Assembly (NCBI GenBank): GCA_013152655.1
Contig: JAADFW010000285.1
Span: 1 to 42,225 of the forward strand
Reading direction: 5' to 3'
Length of the DNA stretch: 42,225 nucleotides
Source of the DNA: Chlorobiota bacterium
GTDB taxonomy: Bacteria; Bacteroidota; Bacteroidia; Bacteroidales; B39-G9
Under the pieces are notes generated by a model. The model was not told where the DNA came from. It made no database searches and was given only the letters and a program-made list of their open reading frames with translations. Positions 8,111-16,652 of this stretch are shown in pieces (within the stretch, counting starts at the first letter, position 1; each line of letters opens with the position of its first letter). Made by a program: the position numbers and the translations under genes.

Positions 8111-9406
8111 ATGGCCATAAAAGCAAATAAGCAAGATAAGCAATTTGAGAATTTAGCGAAAAAAGATGCTATGAAAGACAGCAATGAATTAAAAAGCAAT
8201 GGCCTTTCAACAAATGAAGAATATAAAAAAGCATTAAACAAAGTCAGGCATCGCTCAATTGAATTATTTAGCGAAAGGCAAATTCTAAGAAAAGCTTTAA
8301 AACAAATTAATTTTCAGAAACTGGAAATTGAAAAGCAGAAAAACGAAATTCAACAAAAAAATAAAAAGCTGAATAAAGCTTTAGCAAAAGCCAGAAAACG
8401 CACCATTGACCTTTTTGGCAAACATGTTGACCTTAAAAAAGCTAAAAAGTATATTAGTATTATTAATGAAGATGTTGAGAAAAAAAATATCCGTCTTGAA
8501 AAAGCAGTTAAAAAAGCCAGAAAAAGAACAATTGACCTTTTTGGCAAACACATTGACTTGAAGAAAGCAAAGAAAAGAATTGAAAATCAAGGTGAATTGC
8601 TGCAACAATCTTTTAATGAATTAGAGATAAAAAACACACAAATAAACGACAGTATTGATTATGCCAAACATATTCAACAAGCTATTCTTCCGCCTGAAGA
8701 GCAAATAAAAGCCTGCTTTCCCGATTCATTTGTCTTTTTTAAGCCCAAAGAAGTGGTAAGTGGTGATTTCTACTGGTTTACAGAAAAAAAAGATACTGTT
8801 TATTTGGCAGTAATTGATTGTACCGGACATGGTGTTCCGGGTGCTCTAATGTCAATGATTGGCAACACATTATTGAATAAAATTGTAAATGATAATAATA
8901 ATATTTCATCCGCCAAATTACTTGAAAAATTAGATAGTGAAATATTTAACGCATTTTACAGAGAAAAAAAAGATTCTGATTTTCAAAATGATGGAATGGA
9001 TTTAACCATTTGCAGGTATGATAAAAGAAATAATGAAATTTCAATTTCAAGCGCCGGGCATAATTATATTGTAATTAATAATGGTAAACTTGAAATGTAT
9101 AAAGGAAATTTATTGGGAATTGGCGAAATAATTGATATTGATTTTGATATTAACTATGAAGAACAAAAATTTTTACTAACTAATCCATTACAAATTTATA
9201 TGTTTTCTGATGGATTTGCTGACCAGTTTGGAGGCGATAAGGACAAGAAATTTCATAACAGCCAATTAAAAAAACTTATTTATAAGAACCATATGCTTCC
9301 AATGAATGAACAAAAACAAATATTCAATAAAGTTTTTAATGAATGGAAGGGAGCGGGCTCTCAGACCGATGATGTTTTGTTAATTGGAATAAACCTAATA
9401 AGCTGA
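8111..9406 (+). CDS. SpoIIE/PP2C-type serine phosphatase with repeated coiled-coil N-terminus
   Basis: Starts at the ATG at 8111 (431 aa); a TTG 12 bases upstream is in frame but less likely. Residues about 190-431 form a PP2C-like SpoIIE domain: SGDFYWF with the metal-binding Asp, AVIDCTGHGVPGALMS, MDLTICRYD, SSAGHNYIV and MFSDGFADQFGG. The N-terminal 185 residues are lysine-rich helix with a 27-residue unit present three times (about residues 40-66, 89-115 and 131-157); the last two are almost identical, with ARKRTIDLFGKH followed by DLKKAKK. The segment SIDYAKHIQQAILP joins coil and phosphatase, as in many Bacteroidota regulators of this class. It has no sensor domain or membrane helix. 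It probably dephosphorylates an anti-sigma-factor antagonist or similar serine-phosphorylated partner; no partner gene is adjacent. Confidence 0.85.
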   Translation: MAIKANKQDKQFENLAKKDAMKDSNELKSNGLSTNEEYKKALNKVRHRSIELFSERQILRKALKQINFQKLEIEKQKNEIQQKNKKLNKALAKARKRTIDLFGKHVDLKKAKKYISIINEDVEKKNIRLEKAVKKARKRTIDLFGKHIDLKKAKKRIENQGELLQQSFNELEIKNTQINDSIDYAKHIQQAILPPEEQIKACFPDSFVFFKPKEVVSGDFYWFTEKKDTVYLAVIDCTGHGVPGALMSMIGNTLLNKIVNDNNNISSAKLLEKLDSEIFNAFYREKKDSDFQNDGMDLTICRYDKRNNEISISSAGHNYIVINNGKLEMYKGNLLGIGEIIDIDFDINYEEQKFLLTNPLQIYMFSDGFADQFGGDKDKKFHNSQLKKLIYKNHMLPMNEQKQIFNKVFNEWKGAGSQTDDVLLIGINLIS

Positions 9407-9483
9407 ATTAGATAAGGAATTTTTACAGATTTAAGTGAGGTATTCATACATAACCCGAATTATTGTAGGCCTAACGAGTTAAG

Positions 9484-10137
9484 TTATTTTTTTATGAGTT
9501 TTACTTTTCCATGTTTTCTGTAAATGTTATCAGTAGAATCAATAAGAATAATAAACCAGTTATAAATGCCGTCTTTTGCAAATTTATCTTTGCCTTTAAT
9601 TTTACCATCCCACAGAATAGAACTTTTGAATGATTCAAAAATAACGCGGCCTTTGGCATCTCTTATAATCATTCTGAATTTTTTTATGTTTTCTTGCTTA
9701 GCAATTGATGGGCCAAAGTATATGTTCTTGCCTTTTACCACAGGAGTAAACATGTAAATTTGTTCTGTTTCTTCATTTACTGCACTATCAGAGGGAATAT
9801 TTTCAAGGTCGTTTTTTATATCTATTTCAAAATCTTTATTTTCAGTACTTTCTGTCGGGACAATTATTTTTTGCTCAGTATTATTTTTTATGTGTTTTTT
9901 AAATATCTTATTTCTTTCTGTTTTTCCAAAATTCATTAAAAAATAAACACCTAATGCAGGTATAACAAATAAAGAAGCAATTAAAACAATTTTTGCACCT
10001 GTTGCAGAAAATATTCCTTTACCTGAAACAGCAAAATTTGATTGTTTGCTAAATTCTGCCCAAGCTCCGCTGGTAACAGGCATTTCATAACCTTCAACCT
10101 TTTCTCTAATAATATTTTCAAAATTTAATTTACTCAT
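9484..10137 (-). CDS. Anti-sigma-like single-pass membrane protein with C-terminal gliding-type beta-domain
   Basis: A 217-residue protein whose start overlaps the sigma factor end by eight bases, so the two are translationally coupled. Residues 1-45 are cytosolic and include MPVTSGAWAEFSKQ, similar to the short N-terminal stretch of Bacteroidota anti-sigma proteins. One membrane helix follows at about 48-70. The outer part is a Lys/Glu-rich linker and then about 80 residues with FRMIIRDAKGRVIFES, ILWDGK and FAKDGIYNWFIILID, which is the pattern of the FlgD-like/gliding-motility C-terminal domain (CHU_C type). No zinc-binding anti-sigma motif (HxxxCxxC) is present. It most likely holds the sigma factor inactive until an envelope signal arrives; this role is inferred from position. 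Confidence 0.6.
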   Translation of the reverse strand: MSKLNFENIIREKVEGYEMPVTSGAWAEFSKQSNFAVSGKGIFSATGAKIVLIASLFVIPALGVYFLMNFGKTERNKIFKKHIKNNTEQKIIVPTESTENKDFEIDIKNDLENIPSDSAVNEETEQIYMFTPVVKGKNIYFGPSIAKQENIKKFRMIIRDAKGRVIFESFKSSILWDGKIKGKDKFAKDGIYNWFIILIDSTDNIYRKHGKVKLIKK

Positions 10138-10723
10138 TCTTCAATTTATGCTTTGCAAATATTTCTCTTAATCTAATTTTTGCTTTTGCAAGGTTTGATT
10201 TTGACGTCCCAACACTAATATTAAGCTTTTCTGCAATTTCTTTATGTGAATATTCTTCAATAACATACATATTAAAAACGGTTCTGTATGCAGGTGACAA
10301 CTGCTGAATCAGATCCATTATTTGTTGCGCTTTTAATTCATTAAGTTTTTGTAATTCAGCTTCTTCAAAATTCGGATCTTCAATATTTTCTAATATATTA
10401 ACTTCAATATTATCAATAAATACTTTTTTCCTTTTCTTGATATAATCAATGGCATTATTTACTACAATTCGCCTAATCCAACCTTCCAAAGAACCTTCAT
10501 TTTTAAAGCTTTTTAAACGTGTAAATATTTTTATAAAACCATCATGTAAAACATCTTGTGCTTCAGAGTAATTACCTGTGTAGCGAATACAGATGGCAAA
10601 CATTTTTCCATAAAAAGCTTCGTAAAGAACTTTCTGGCTATATTTCTCGCCTCTAATGCATGATTGAATTATTCTTTCAACCATTGCCCTGTCAGACCAA
10701 TCTATTCTTTTTTGCCAGTTCAT
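10130..10723 (-). CDS. ECF-type RNA polymerase sigma factor
   Basis: The ATG at 10723 (MNWQKRIDWSD) gives 197 residues; the longer frame begins at a TTG that would add an unlikely leader. Region 2 is seen at about residues 20-90 (LYEAFYGKMFAICIRYTGNYSEAQDVLHDGF, split here by the usual YxxAxDxxxDxF pattern; WIRRIVVNNAIDYIKK), and region 4 at about 130-185 (LSPAYRTVFNMYVIEEYSH, KEIAEKLNISVGTSKSNLAKA). It directs RNA polymerase to an alternative promoter set. The adjacent overlapping membrane protein is its probable regulator. Bacteroidota use such pairs for envelope and motility responses. The target genes cannot be told from this window. Confidence 0.9.
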   Translation of the reverse strand: MNWQKRIDWSDRAMVERIIQSCIRGEKYSQKVLYEAFYGKMFAICIRYTGNYSEAQDVLHDGFIKIFTRLKSFKNEGSLEGWIRRIVVNNAIDYIKKRKKVFIDNIEVNILENIEDPNFEEAELQKLNELKAQQIMDLIQQLSPAYRTVFNMYVIEEYSHKEIAEKLNISVGTSKSNLAKAKIRLREIFAKHKLKNE

Positions 10724-10872
10724 TCGTAAGACTATAAATAAAATTTGCGGTTGCCTAATAAAACATTTTTTTTCATAAATCAAATCGTTTTATCTAAGCT
10801 ATTTGGTATTTAATCAAAAAAAATATCATATTTATCAATACTGCAACTATCTAATTATTAAATATATCAGTA

Positions 10873-12210
10873 TTATTTAAAACTACCCAATATACTTTCA
10901 ACTTCTTTCAATTTATTTTTTAATAATAATTCATCATTTGCTTCGGCTAAAAACCGAAGATAGGGTTCTGTGTTCGATGGGCGAACATTAAACCACCAAT
11001 CTTTAAATTCAAGCCGGTATCCGTCAAAATCATAAAATGCAGTTGGTTTTTCTTCTTTTTCAAAGAATTCTTTCAATGCATTCATAGCATCTAATTTTTT
11101 TTCAATTTTATAATTTATTTCGCCTGAATTGAAATAAGACTTTATTTCAGCTATTAACTGCGAAAATGTTTTATTCTGTTTCTTCATTTTAGCTAAAACA
11201 TTTAAAACAATTAAAGCAGCTAAAATTCCTGAATCGGAATAATAAAAATCTCTAAAATAATAATGTCCTGCTAATTCTCCACCATAAATACCATTAATTT
11301 CCCTTAATTTAAGAGTTGCATAAGCTCTTCCTACACGCCATGTATGCATAGTTGAACCAAATTTTTGTATATATTCGCCCACGGCTTTTGATGTTCTGAT
11401 ATCTTGCAAAACATTTCCTTTTTTATTTATTAGAAAATAATGAGCCATTAACCCGATTATTAAATCAGGTGAAACAAATTCTCCGTTTTCATCAACAAAC
11501 ATAACTCTGTCAGCATCACCGTCAAATATAATTCCCAAGTCATATTTATTTTCAATAACAAGATTTTGTAGTGCTTCTACATTTTTTATTATCAAAGGGT
11601 TAGGGTCGTGGTTAGGAAAATTGCCATCTAATTCATCAAAAATATAGTCGGGTTTTGTGCCTAAAATATCTTTTATTAATAAAGAAGCCATTCCGTTTGA
11701 ACAATCAATTCCAAAATTTAAATTGTCAATATCCGATTTATAACTATTTAAAAATGAGATATATTCGCTACGTTTATTAAAACTAATTATTTTACCTTTT
11801 TTTTCTATTGGTATTACCTCCTTTTCAGTAATCAGCTTTTCCAATTCTTTTAAGCCTACATCATAGCCAACCGGTCTTGCACCTGTTTTTGAAACTTTCA
11901 AGCCATTATATTCTTTGGCATTATGTGAAGCAGTAATCATTACCGATGCATCAAAATTGAATTTAGCCGTACAGTAATACACCATGGGGGTGGTTGAAAG
12001 TCCTAAGTCATATACATCTGAACCGCTATCAACTATTCCCTTGCTCAAATATTCAAATATTTCAGGAGATGATAGGCGAGCATCGCGCCCAACAAGAATT
12101 TTATTGGTTTTTAGTAAAGAAGGTAGAAAAAAACCTATCTTATAAGCATCTTCCTTATTAAAATCTGTATTGTAAATACCACGTATATCATAAGCATGAA
12201 AAGCACCCAT
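10873..12210 (-). CDS. manB: Phosphomannomutase / phosphoglucomutase
   Basis: A 445-residue alpha-D-phosphohexomutase. It has all four family loops: the phosphoserine loop TASHNAKEYNGLK with Ser95, the magnesium site DGDADR at 230-235, the sugar-binding GELAGHYYFRD loop, and the phosphate-binding RPSNTEPYLR near the C-terminus. It interconverts hexose 1- and 6-phosphates, feeding GDP-mannose or UDP-glucose synthesis for envelope glycans. The exact sugar preference cannot be read by eye, so manB is a provisional symbol. The gene lies 90 bases upstream of the sigma factor on the same strand and is divergent from the threonine synthase-like gene at 12346. Confidence 0.9.
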   Translation of the reverse strand: MGAFHAYDIRGIYNTDFNKEDAYKIGFFLPSLLKTNKILVGRDARLSSPEIFEYLSKGIVDSGSDVYDLGLSTTPMVYYCTAKFNFDASVMITASHNAKEYNGLKVSKTGARPVGYDVGLKELEKLITEKEVIPIEKKGKIISFNKRSEYISFLNSYKSDIDNLNFGIDCSNGMASLLIKDILGTKPDYIFDELDGNFPNHDPNPLIIKNVEALQNLVIENKYDLGIIFDGDADRVMFVDENGEFVSPDLIIGLMAHYFLINKKGNVLQDIRTSKAVGEYIQKFGSTMHTWRVGRAYATLKLREINGIYGGELAGHYYFRDFYYSDSGILAALIVLNVLAKMKKQNKTFSQLIAEIKSYFNSGEINYKIEKKLDAMNALKEFFEKEEKPTAFYDFDGYRLEFKDWWFNVRPSNTEPYLRFLAEANDELLLKNKLKEVESILGSFK

Positions 12211-12319
12211 TTATTTATTTTTAAATTAGCAATGGGGTAAAAGTAATTATTTCTTTAATTATGTCCAATAAACCAAACTTATCTATTTAATTAATAAACA
12301 AAGTAATATCAATTTTTTA

Positions 12320-12327
12320 TACCTTTG
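12320..12327 (+). promoter_or_regulatory. TAnnTTTG (-7) element before the thrC-like operon
   Basis: TACCTTTG is a perfect -7 match, 18 bases before the ATG at 12346, giving a very short leader. It overlaps the upstream TTG that could otherwise be taken as the start, which supports the ATG. The -33 element is not clear. Confidence 0.45.
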
Positions 12328-12345
12328 TTAAAACAATTTTATTTT

Positions 12346-13587
12346 ATGTTAAAATACGTCTATCAGTGCATTAATTGTGGAAAATCTTATGAAAAAGAAG
12401 GTGTTTTTTATCAATGTCCTTCATGCTCAGAAGAAAACTCTAAAAATAATCCGCCCAAAGGAGTTCTGAAAACAATTTATAATTACAGAAAAATTAAACG
12501 AAATACTGATAGCAACTTATTTGATAAGCTTTACCATAATAGTTTTATTGATTTATTGCCGGTTAATTCCGTAAATAACTTTCCTTTCCTTAAAGTTGGA
12601 AATACACCATTATATAAAGTTGAATTTTCGGAAAATAATTCACAAACAATGCAATTGTATTTAAAAGACGATAGCCAAAATCCAACTTTTTCATTTAAAG
12701 ACAGGGCATCTTATTTAGTTTCAGCCTGGGCTAAAGAACATAATATTGATACTATAATTGCCGCCTCAACCGGAAATGCCGGTTCGTCGCTGGCCGGTAT
12801 TTGTGCTTCGCAAAAGCAAAAAGCTATTATTTTTGTTCCGGCTTCAGCTCCAAAAGCTAAATTAACGCAAATTGTAATGTATGGTGCTAAAATAATTCCT
12901 GTTAACGGCTCTTATGATGATGCCTTTGACCTAAGTCTTGAAGCAACCAAAGAGTACGGCTATTATAACAGAAACACAGCTTTTAATCCGTTTACCATAG
13001 AAGGAAAGAAAACCGTTTCTTTTGAATTATTTCAGCAATTAAATTATAAAATTCCTAACCGTATTTTTGTTCCGGTTGGCGATGGAGTAATTATTTCAGG
13101 TGTTTACAAAGGATTTGAAGACCTTTTAGAGTTGAAAATTATTGATAAAATGCCAACTATTATTGCAGTACAAGCTTTTAATAGTAGTAATATAATTAGA
13201 AATCTGACTAAAGAGAATTTTGAAAGCCAACCGTCAAAAACTTTAGCTGATTCAATTGCTGTTGATATTCCACGTAATTATTACATGGCAAAACAATACT
13301 TACATAAGTACAATGGAGAAAGTATTTTGGTAACCGATGATGAAATTTTATTGGCATCAAAATATTTAACCGGACATTATGGTATTTTTGCCGAACCGGC
13401 TGCTGCTGCCTCTTTTGCAGGTTTCTTTAAATTTCAATACGAAAACAGCAATATGGATAATACAAAAAATGTGGTGTTATTAACCGGAAGCGGTTTAAAG
13501 GATTTAAATAGTGTGCAAGAAATTATTAATATTCCTGAGGCTGTTAAACCAGACATTGCAAATCTTAAGAATATATTTGAAGATTAA
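12346..13587 (+). CDS. thrC: Threonine synthase-like PLP enzyme with N-terminal zinc ribbon
   Basis: A 413-residue fold-type II PLP enzyme. It opens with a small zinc ribbon (YQCINCGKSY and FYQCPSCSE, two CxxC knuckles), as in threonine synthases of the shorter class. Motifs are VGNTPLY, the PLP lysine in NPTFSFKDRAS, the phosphate-binding STGNAGSSLAG and the late LLTGSGLKD. Threonine synthase turns O-phosphohomoserine into threonine. The gene lies 11 bases upstream of a molybdenum hydroxylase gene and no other threonine-pathway gene is present. Related PLP lyases (YgeX, diaminopropionate ammonia-lyase) accompany xanthine dehydrogenase-type clusters in other bacteria, so a different substrate is possible. 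The sequence motifs themselves favour true threonine synthase. Confidence 0.8.
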   Translation: MLKYVYQCINCGKSYEKEGVFYQCPSCSEENSKNNPPKGVLKTIYNYRKIKRNTDSNLFDKLYHNSFIDLLPVNSVNNFPFLKVGNTPLYKVEFSENNSQTMQLYLKDDSQNPTFSFKDRASYLVSAWAKEHNIDTIIAASTGNAGSSLAGICASQKQKAIIFVPASAPKAKLTQIVMYGAKIIPVNGSYDDAFDLSLEATKEYGYYNRNTAFNPFTIEGKKTVSFELFQQLNYKIPNRIFVPVGDGVIISGVYKGFEDLLELKIIDKMPTIIAVQAFNSSNIIRNLTKENFESQPSKTLADSIAVDIPRNYYMAKQYLHKYNGESILVTDDEILLASKYLTGHYGIFAEPAAAASFAGFFKFQYENSNMDNTKNVVLLTGSGLKDLNSVQEIINIPEAVKPDIANLKNIFED

Positions 13588-13598
13588 ATAAAGAAATA

Positions 13599-16163
13599 AT
13601 GATAGAGTTTAAATTAAACGGAGAAACTGTTTCATACAAAGGGAATGATGAATTAACCTTACTAAAATATTTACGTAACGAAAAAAACTTAACGGCTGCA
13701 AAAGACGGTTGTTCAGGGCAGGCGGTTTGTGGTGCATGTTTAGTTGAAATAAACGGAAAGGGAAAACTGGCTTGTGTAACAAAAATGAAAACTCTGAATA
13801 GAGCCGCAGTACTTACTATGGAAGGACTTCCTGAAAAAATTAAAGAAACCATCGGTAAAGCTTTTGTTGAAAAAGGTGCTGTTCAGTGTGGTTTTTGTAC
13901 ACCCGGTTTTATCATGCGAACCAAAGTTTTATTGCAAGAAAATCCTAATCCTACAAGAACTGAAATAAAAAATGCTTTAAAACAACATCTGTGTCGTTGC
14001 ACCGGATATAAAAAAATATTAGATGGAATTGAGTTTGCTGCTAAGAAACTTACTAATAATCAACCGGTTGAATTTTCTGAGCATAAAGCAAATGTTGGCA
14101 AGTCATACAAAAAATATAATGCTTATAAAACTGCCATAGGCGAGCGTGCTTTTGTTGATGATTTACGCTATAAGAATATGGTTCATGCTGCTTTAAAATT
14201 CAGCGATTATCCGAAAGCTGTTGTAAAATCAATTAAAACAGCAAAAGCTGAACAATTACAAGGAGTTATCCGGGTTTTCACTGCTAAAGATATTCCGGGT
14301 AAACAAAAAATAGGTTTAATTTTCAACGATTGGCCTTTAATGATTGAAGAAAGCCAGACAACACATTATATTGGCGATGTAATTGCCGGAGTTGTTGCCG
14401 AAACAGATGAAATAGCAAAAAAAGCAGTTTCTTTAATAGAAGTAAAATATGAAGTATTAGAGCCGGTAACTGATGCACGTGAAGCTATTTTGAAAAATGC
14501 TCCACAGGTTCATAAAAACCAATCAAATTTATTAGAAAACACTAAAATAAAAAGGGGAGATGCTGAAAAAGCTTTAAAAGAATCTGCTTTTACAGCCGAA
14601 GGAACTTATGAAACACAGCGTATTGAACATGCTTTTCTTGAAAAAGAAACTGCCATTGCTATGCCTCATGAAAATGGGATTGAATTATATAGCCAAAGCC
14701 AGGGAGTTTATGAAGACAGGAGGCAAGTTGCAAGTTTGCTTGGAATTTCAGAAAATAATGTCAGGGTAATTTTAGTGCCAAACGGAGGTGGTTTTGGAGG
14801 AAAAGAAGATATGAGTGTTCAGGGACATGTTTCTTTATATGCTTTTTTATTACAAAAAACAGTAAAACTTTCCTTAACGCGTGAAGAATCAATGCGCATG
14901 CATCCTAAACGCCATCCGGTTTATATGGATATGAAAGTAGGTTGTGATAAAAATGGTAAACTAACTGCCTTAAAACTTCGTGCAATAGGCGATACCGGTG
15001 CTTATGCATCAGTTGGCACAAAAGTTTTAGAACGTGTTGCCGGGCATGCTACTGCCGGTTATTATGTTCCGGTAATTGATTTGGAAGCTAAGACGGTTTA
15101 TACCAACAATATACCCAGTGGTGCTATGCGTGGTTTTGGTGCAAACCAAGTTGCTTTTGCGTTGGAAAGTTGCTTAGATGAACTTTGTGAAATGGGCGGA
15201 TTTGACCGATGGCAATTTCGTTACGACAATGCACTTATTGATGGCTTAACTACTGCTACAGGACAAAAATTACAAGGAGTTGGAATCAGAGCATGTTTAA
15301 ATGCTTTAAAATCTGATTATAAAAAAGCAAAGTATAAAGGGCTTGCTTGTGCTATAAAAAATAGCGGTGTTGGGAATGGAATGGCTGATTTTTCAAATGT
15401 TAAAATTGAAATTTTAAGCAATAATCATGTTCGGTTGCATCATGGTTGGACAGAAATGGGACAAGGTGTGCATAACATGGCTTTGCAAACCTTAGTTGAA
15501 GAAACCGGAATTAATCCTGAGTTTATTGAAGTTGTGGTTGATACAAATGCTCAAATTAAAACGGGAATGACCACTTCATCGCGGGCTACCGCCCTTGTTG
15601 GAAATGCTATTATTGATGCATCAAAAGCATTGTTCAATGATTTAAAGTCAAAATCATTAGAAGAGTTACAAGGTAAAGTTTATAACGGAAGTTTTATTTA
15701 TGATAAAACAAATAAGCCCGGAACCAGGCCGGATAACGAAATTACGCATTATTCGTATGGTTATGCAGCTCAATTATGTGTTTTAAACCAAGAAGGCAAA
15801 ATAGAAAAAGTTGTTGCCGCGCATGATGCAGGTAAAATAATGAACCCAAAGCTATTTGAAGGTCAAATTGAAGGCGCTGTGCACATGGGTGTTGGATATG
15901 CTTTATCGGAAGAACTGGAAATGAAAAATGGTTTTTTAGTAAGTGATAAAATGCGTGACCTGAAAATTTTAAAAGCCCACGAAATGCCTGAAGTTATTGT
16001 AAAAGGAGTAGAAGTACCCGACCCGGTTGGGCCATACGGAGCAAAAGGTGTTGGCGAAATAGGGTTAGTCCCCACGGCAGCTGCGGTTGCAAACGCATTT
16101 TATCAGTATGATGGAAAAAGACGTACCAGACTACCTATTTTAAGAAATAAAAAAAATAAATGA
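13599..16163 (+). CDS. Molybdenum hydroxylase, selenium-dependent xanthine dehydrogenase type (Fe-S and Mo domains fused)
   Basis: An 854-residue fusion. Residues 1-75 are a plant-type ferredoxin domain (Cys38, Cys44, Cys47, Cys59; note five residues between the first two Cys), 76-150 the second [2Fe-2S] domain (Cys97, Cys100, Cys132, Cys134), about 165-290 the hammerhead domain, and the rest the molybdopterin-binding part with NGGGFGGKED near 393, SGAMRGFGANQ, and the catalytic Glu820 in GAKGVGEIGL. There is no FAD domain, and no separate FAD subunit is next to it. Length and layout fit the selenium-dependent molybdenum hydroxylases found with SsnA rather than standard XdhABC. It likely hydroxylates a purine or related heterocycle in the cytoplasm. 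Its end overlaps the next start in ATGA. Confidence 0.8.
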   Translation: MIEFKLNGETVSYKGNDELTLLKYLRNEKNLTAAKDGCSGQAVCGACLVEINGKGKLACVTKMKTLNRAAVLTMEGLPEKIKETIGKAFVEKGAVQCGFCTPGFIMRTKVLLQENPNPTRTEIKNALKQHLCRCTGYKKILDGIEFAAKKLTNNQPVEFSEHKANVGKSYKKYNAYKTAIGERAFVDDLRYKNMVHAALKFSDYPKAVVKSIKTAKAEQLQGVIRVFTAKDIPGKQKIGLIFNDWPLMIEESQTTHYIGDVIAGVVAETDEIAKKAVSLIEVKYEVLEPVTDAREAILKNAPQVHKNQSNLLENTKIKRGDAEKALKESAFTAEGTYETQRIEHAFLEKETAIAMPHENGIELYSQSQGVYEDRRQVASLLGISENNVRVILVPNGGGFGGKEDMSVQGHVSLYAFLLQKTVKLSLTREESMRMHPKRHPVYMDMKVGCDKNGKLTALKLRAIGDTGAYASVGTKVLERVAGHATAGYYVPVIDLEAKTVYTNNIPSGAMRGFGANQVAFALESCLDELCEMGGFDRWQFRYDNALIDGLTTATGQKLQGVGIRACLNALKSDYKKAKYKGLACAIKNSGVGNGMADFSNVKIEILSNNHVRLHHGWTEMGQGVHNMALQTLVEETGINPEFIEVVVDTNAQIKTGMTTSSRATALVGNAIIDASKALFNDLKSKSLEELQGKVYNGSFIYDKTNKPGTRPDNEITHYSYGYAAQLCVLNQEGKIEKVVAAHDAGKIMNPKLFEGQIEGAVHMGVGYALSEELEMKNGFLVSDKMRDLKILKAHEMPEVIVKGVEVPDPVGPYGAKGVGEIGLVPTAAAVANAFYQYDGKRRTRLPILRNKKNK

Positions 16164-16618
16164 AAAAAGTTACAAAAAAAGCAGTTGATGACTTTTTAAA
16201 TCAATTAAATTATGCTTTTGTTGGTGTTTCGCGAAAAGAGAAGCACTTTGCAAATACACTGTATTCAGAACTTAAAAAAAGAAAATTTAATTTAACGCCA
16301 ATTAATCCTAATATAGAGGATTTTAAAGGTGAAAAGTGCTATCCTGATTTAAAATCTGTACCTAAAAAGATTGATGCAGTTATACTTACAACTCCTAAAG
16401 CTAAAACCTTAAAAGTTATTCAACAAGTTTATGATATAGGAATTAAACATGTATGGATTCAACAGGGGGCTCAAACAAAAGAAGCTATTCAATTTGCTGA
16501 AGAAAAGAAATTAAATATTATAGCTAATAAATGCTTATATATGTTTGCTAATCCGTTGGAAGGAGGGCATAAATTTCATAGGAATTTTAATAATTTTTTT
16601 GGGATATTACCAAAATAA
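16160..16618 (+). CDS. CoA-binding (Rossmann) domain protein
   Basis: A 152-residue protein of the CoA-binding family related to the nucleotide-binding part of succinyl-CoA synthetase alpha. It begins the domain with YAFVGVSRKEKHFAN, continues with TPINPN and AVILTTPKAKT, and ends HVWIQQGAQT, CLYMFANPLEGGHKFHR. The C-terminal cysteine and the GHKFHR tail are common to this family. Its biochemical role is unknown; it may sense or bind CoA or an acyl-CoA. The start codon overlaps the stop of the hydroxylase gene (ATGA), so it is translated with it, and this coupling is the best reason to link it to the cluster's pathway. Confidence 0.8.
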   Translation: MKKVTKKAVDDFLNQLNYAFVGVSRKEKHFANTLYSELKKRKFNLTPINPNIEDFKGEKCYPDLKSVPKKIDAVILTTPKAKTLKVIQQVYDIGIKHVWIQQGAQTKEAIQFAEEKKLNIIANKCLYMFANPLEGGHKFHRNFNNFFGILPK

Positions 16619-16652
16619 AATACAATCTTCAATATTTTTTATATTAATAAAA

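Noticed and set aside
8350-8608. Two overlapping minus-strand open frames of about 70 codons
   Set aside because: They lie opposite the lysine-rich coil of the phosphatase and repeat because the coil repeats; they read as Phe/Leu/Ser-rich noise.
9418-9483. Imperfect inverted repeat (TAACCCG and CGAGTTA) between converging genes at 9406 and 9484
   Set aside because: Only six of seven positions pair, the loop is long and no T run follows, so I do not call it a terminator.
12346-13587. Possibility that the threonine synthase-like protein is a cysteate synthase
   Set aside because: Cysteate synthases derive from this family, but the sequence here keeps the SFKDRA lysine motif and the TPLY segment of ordinary threonine synthase.
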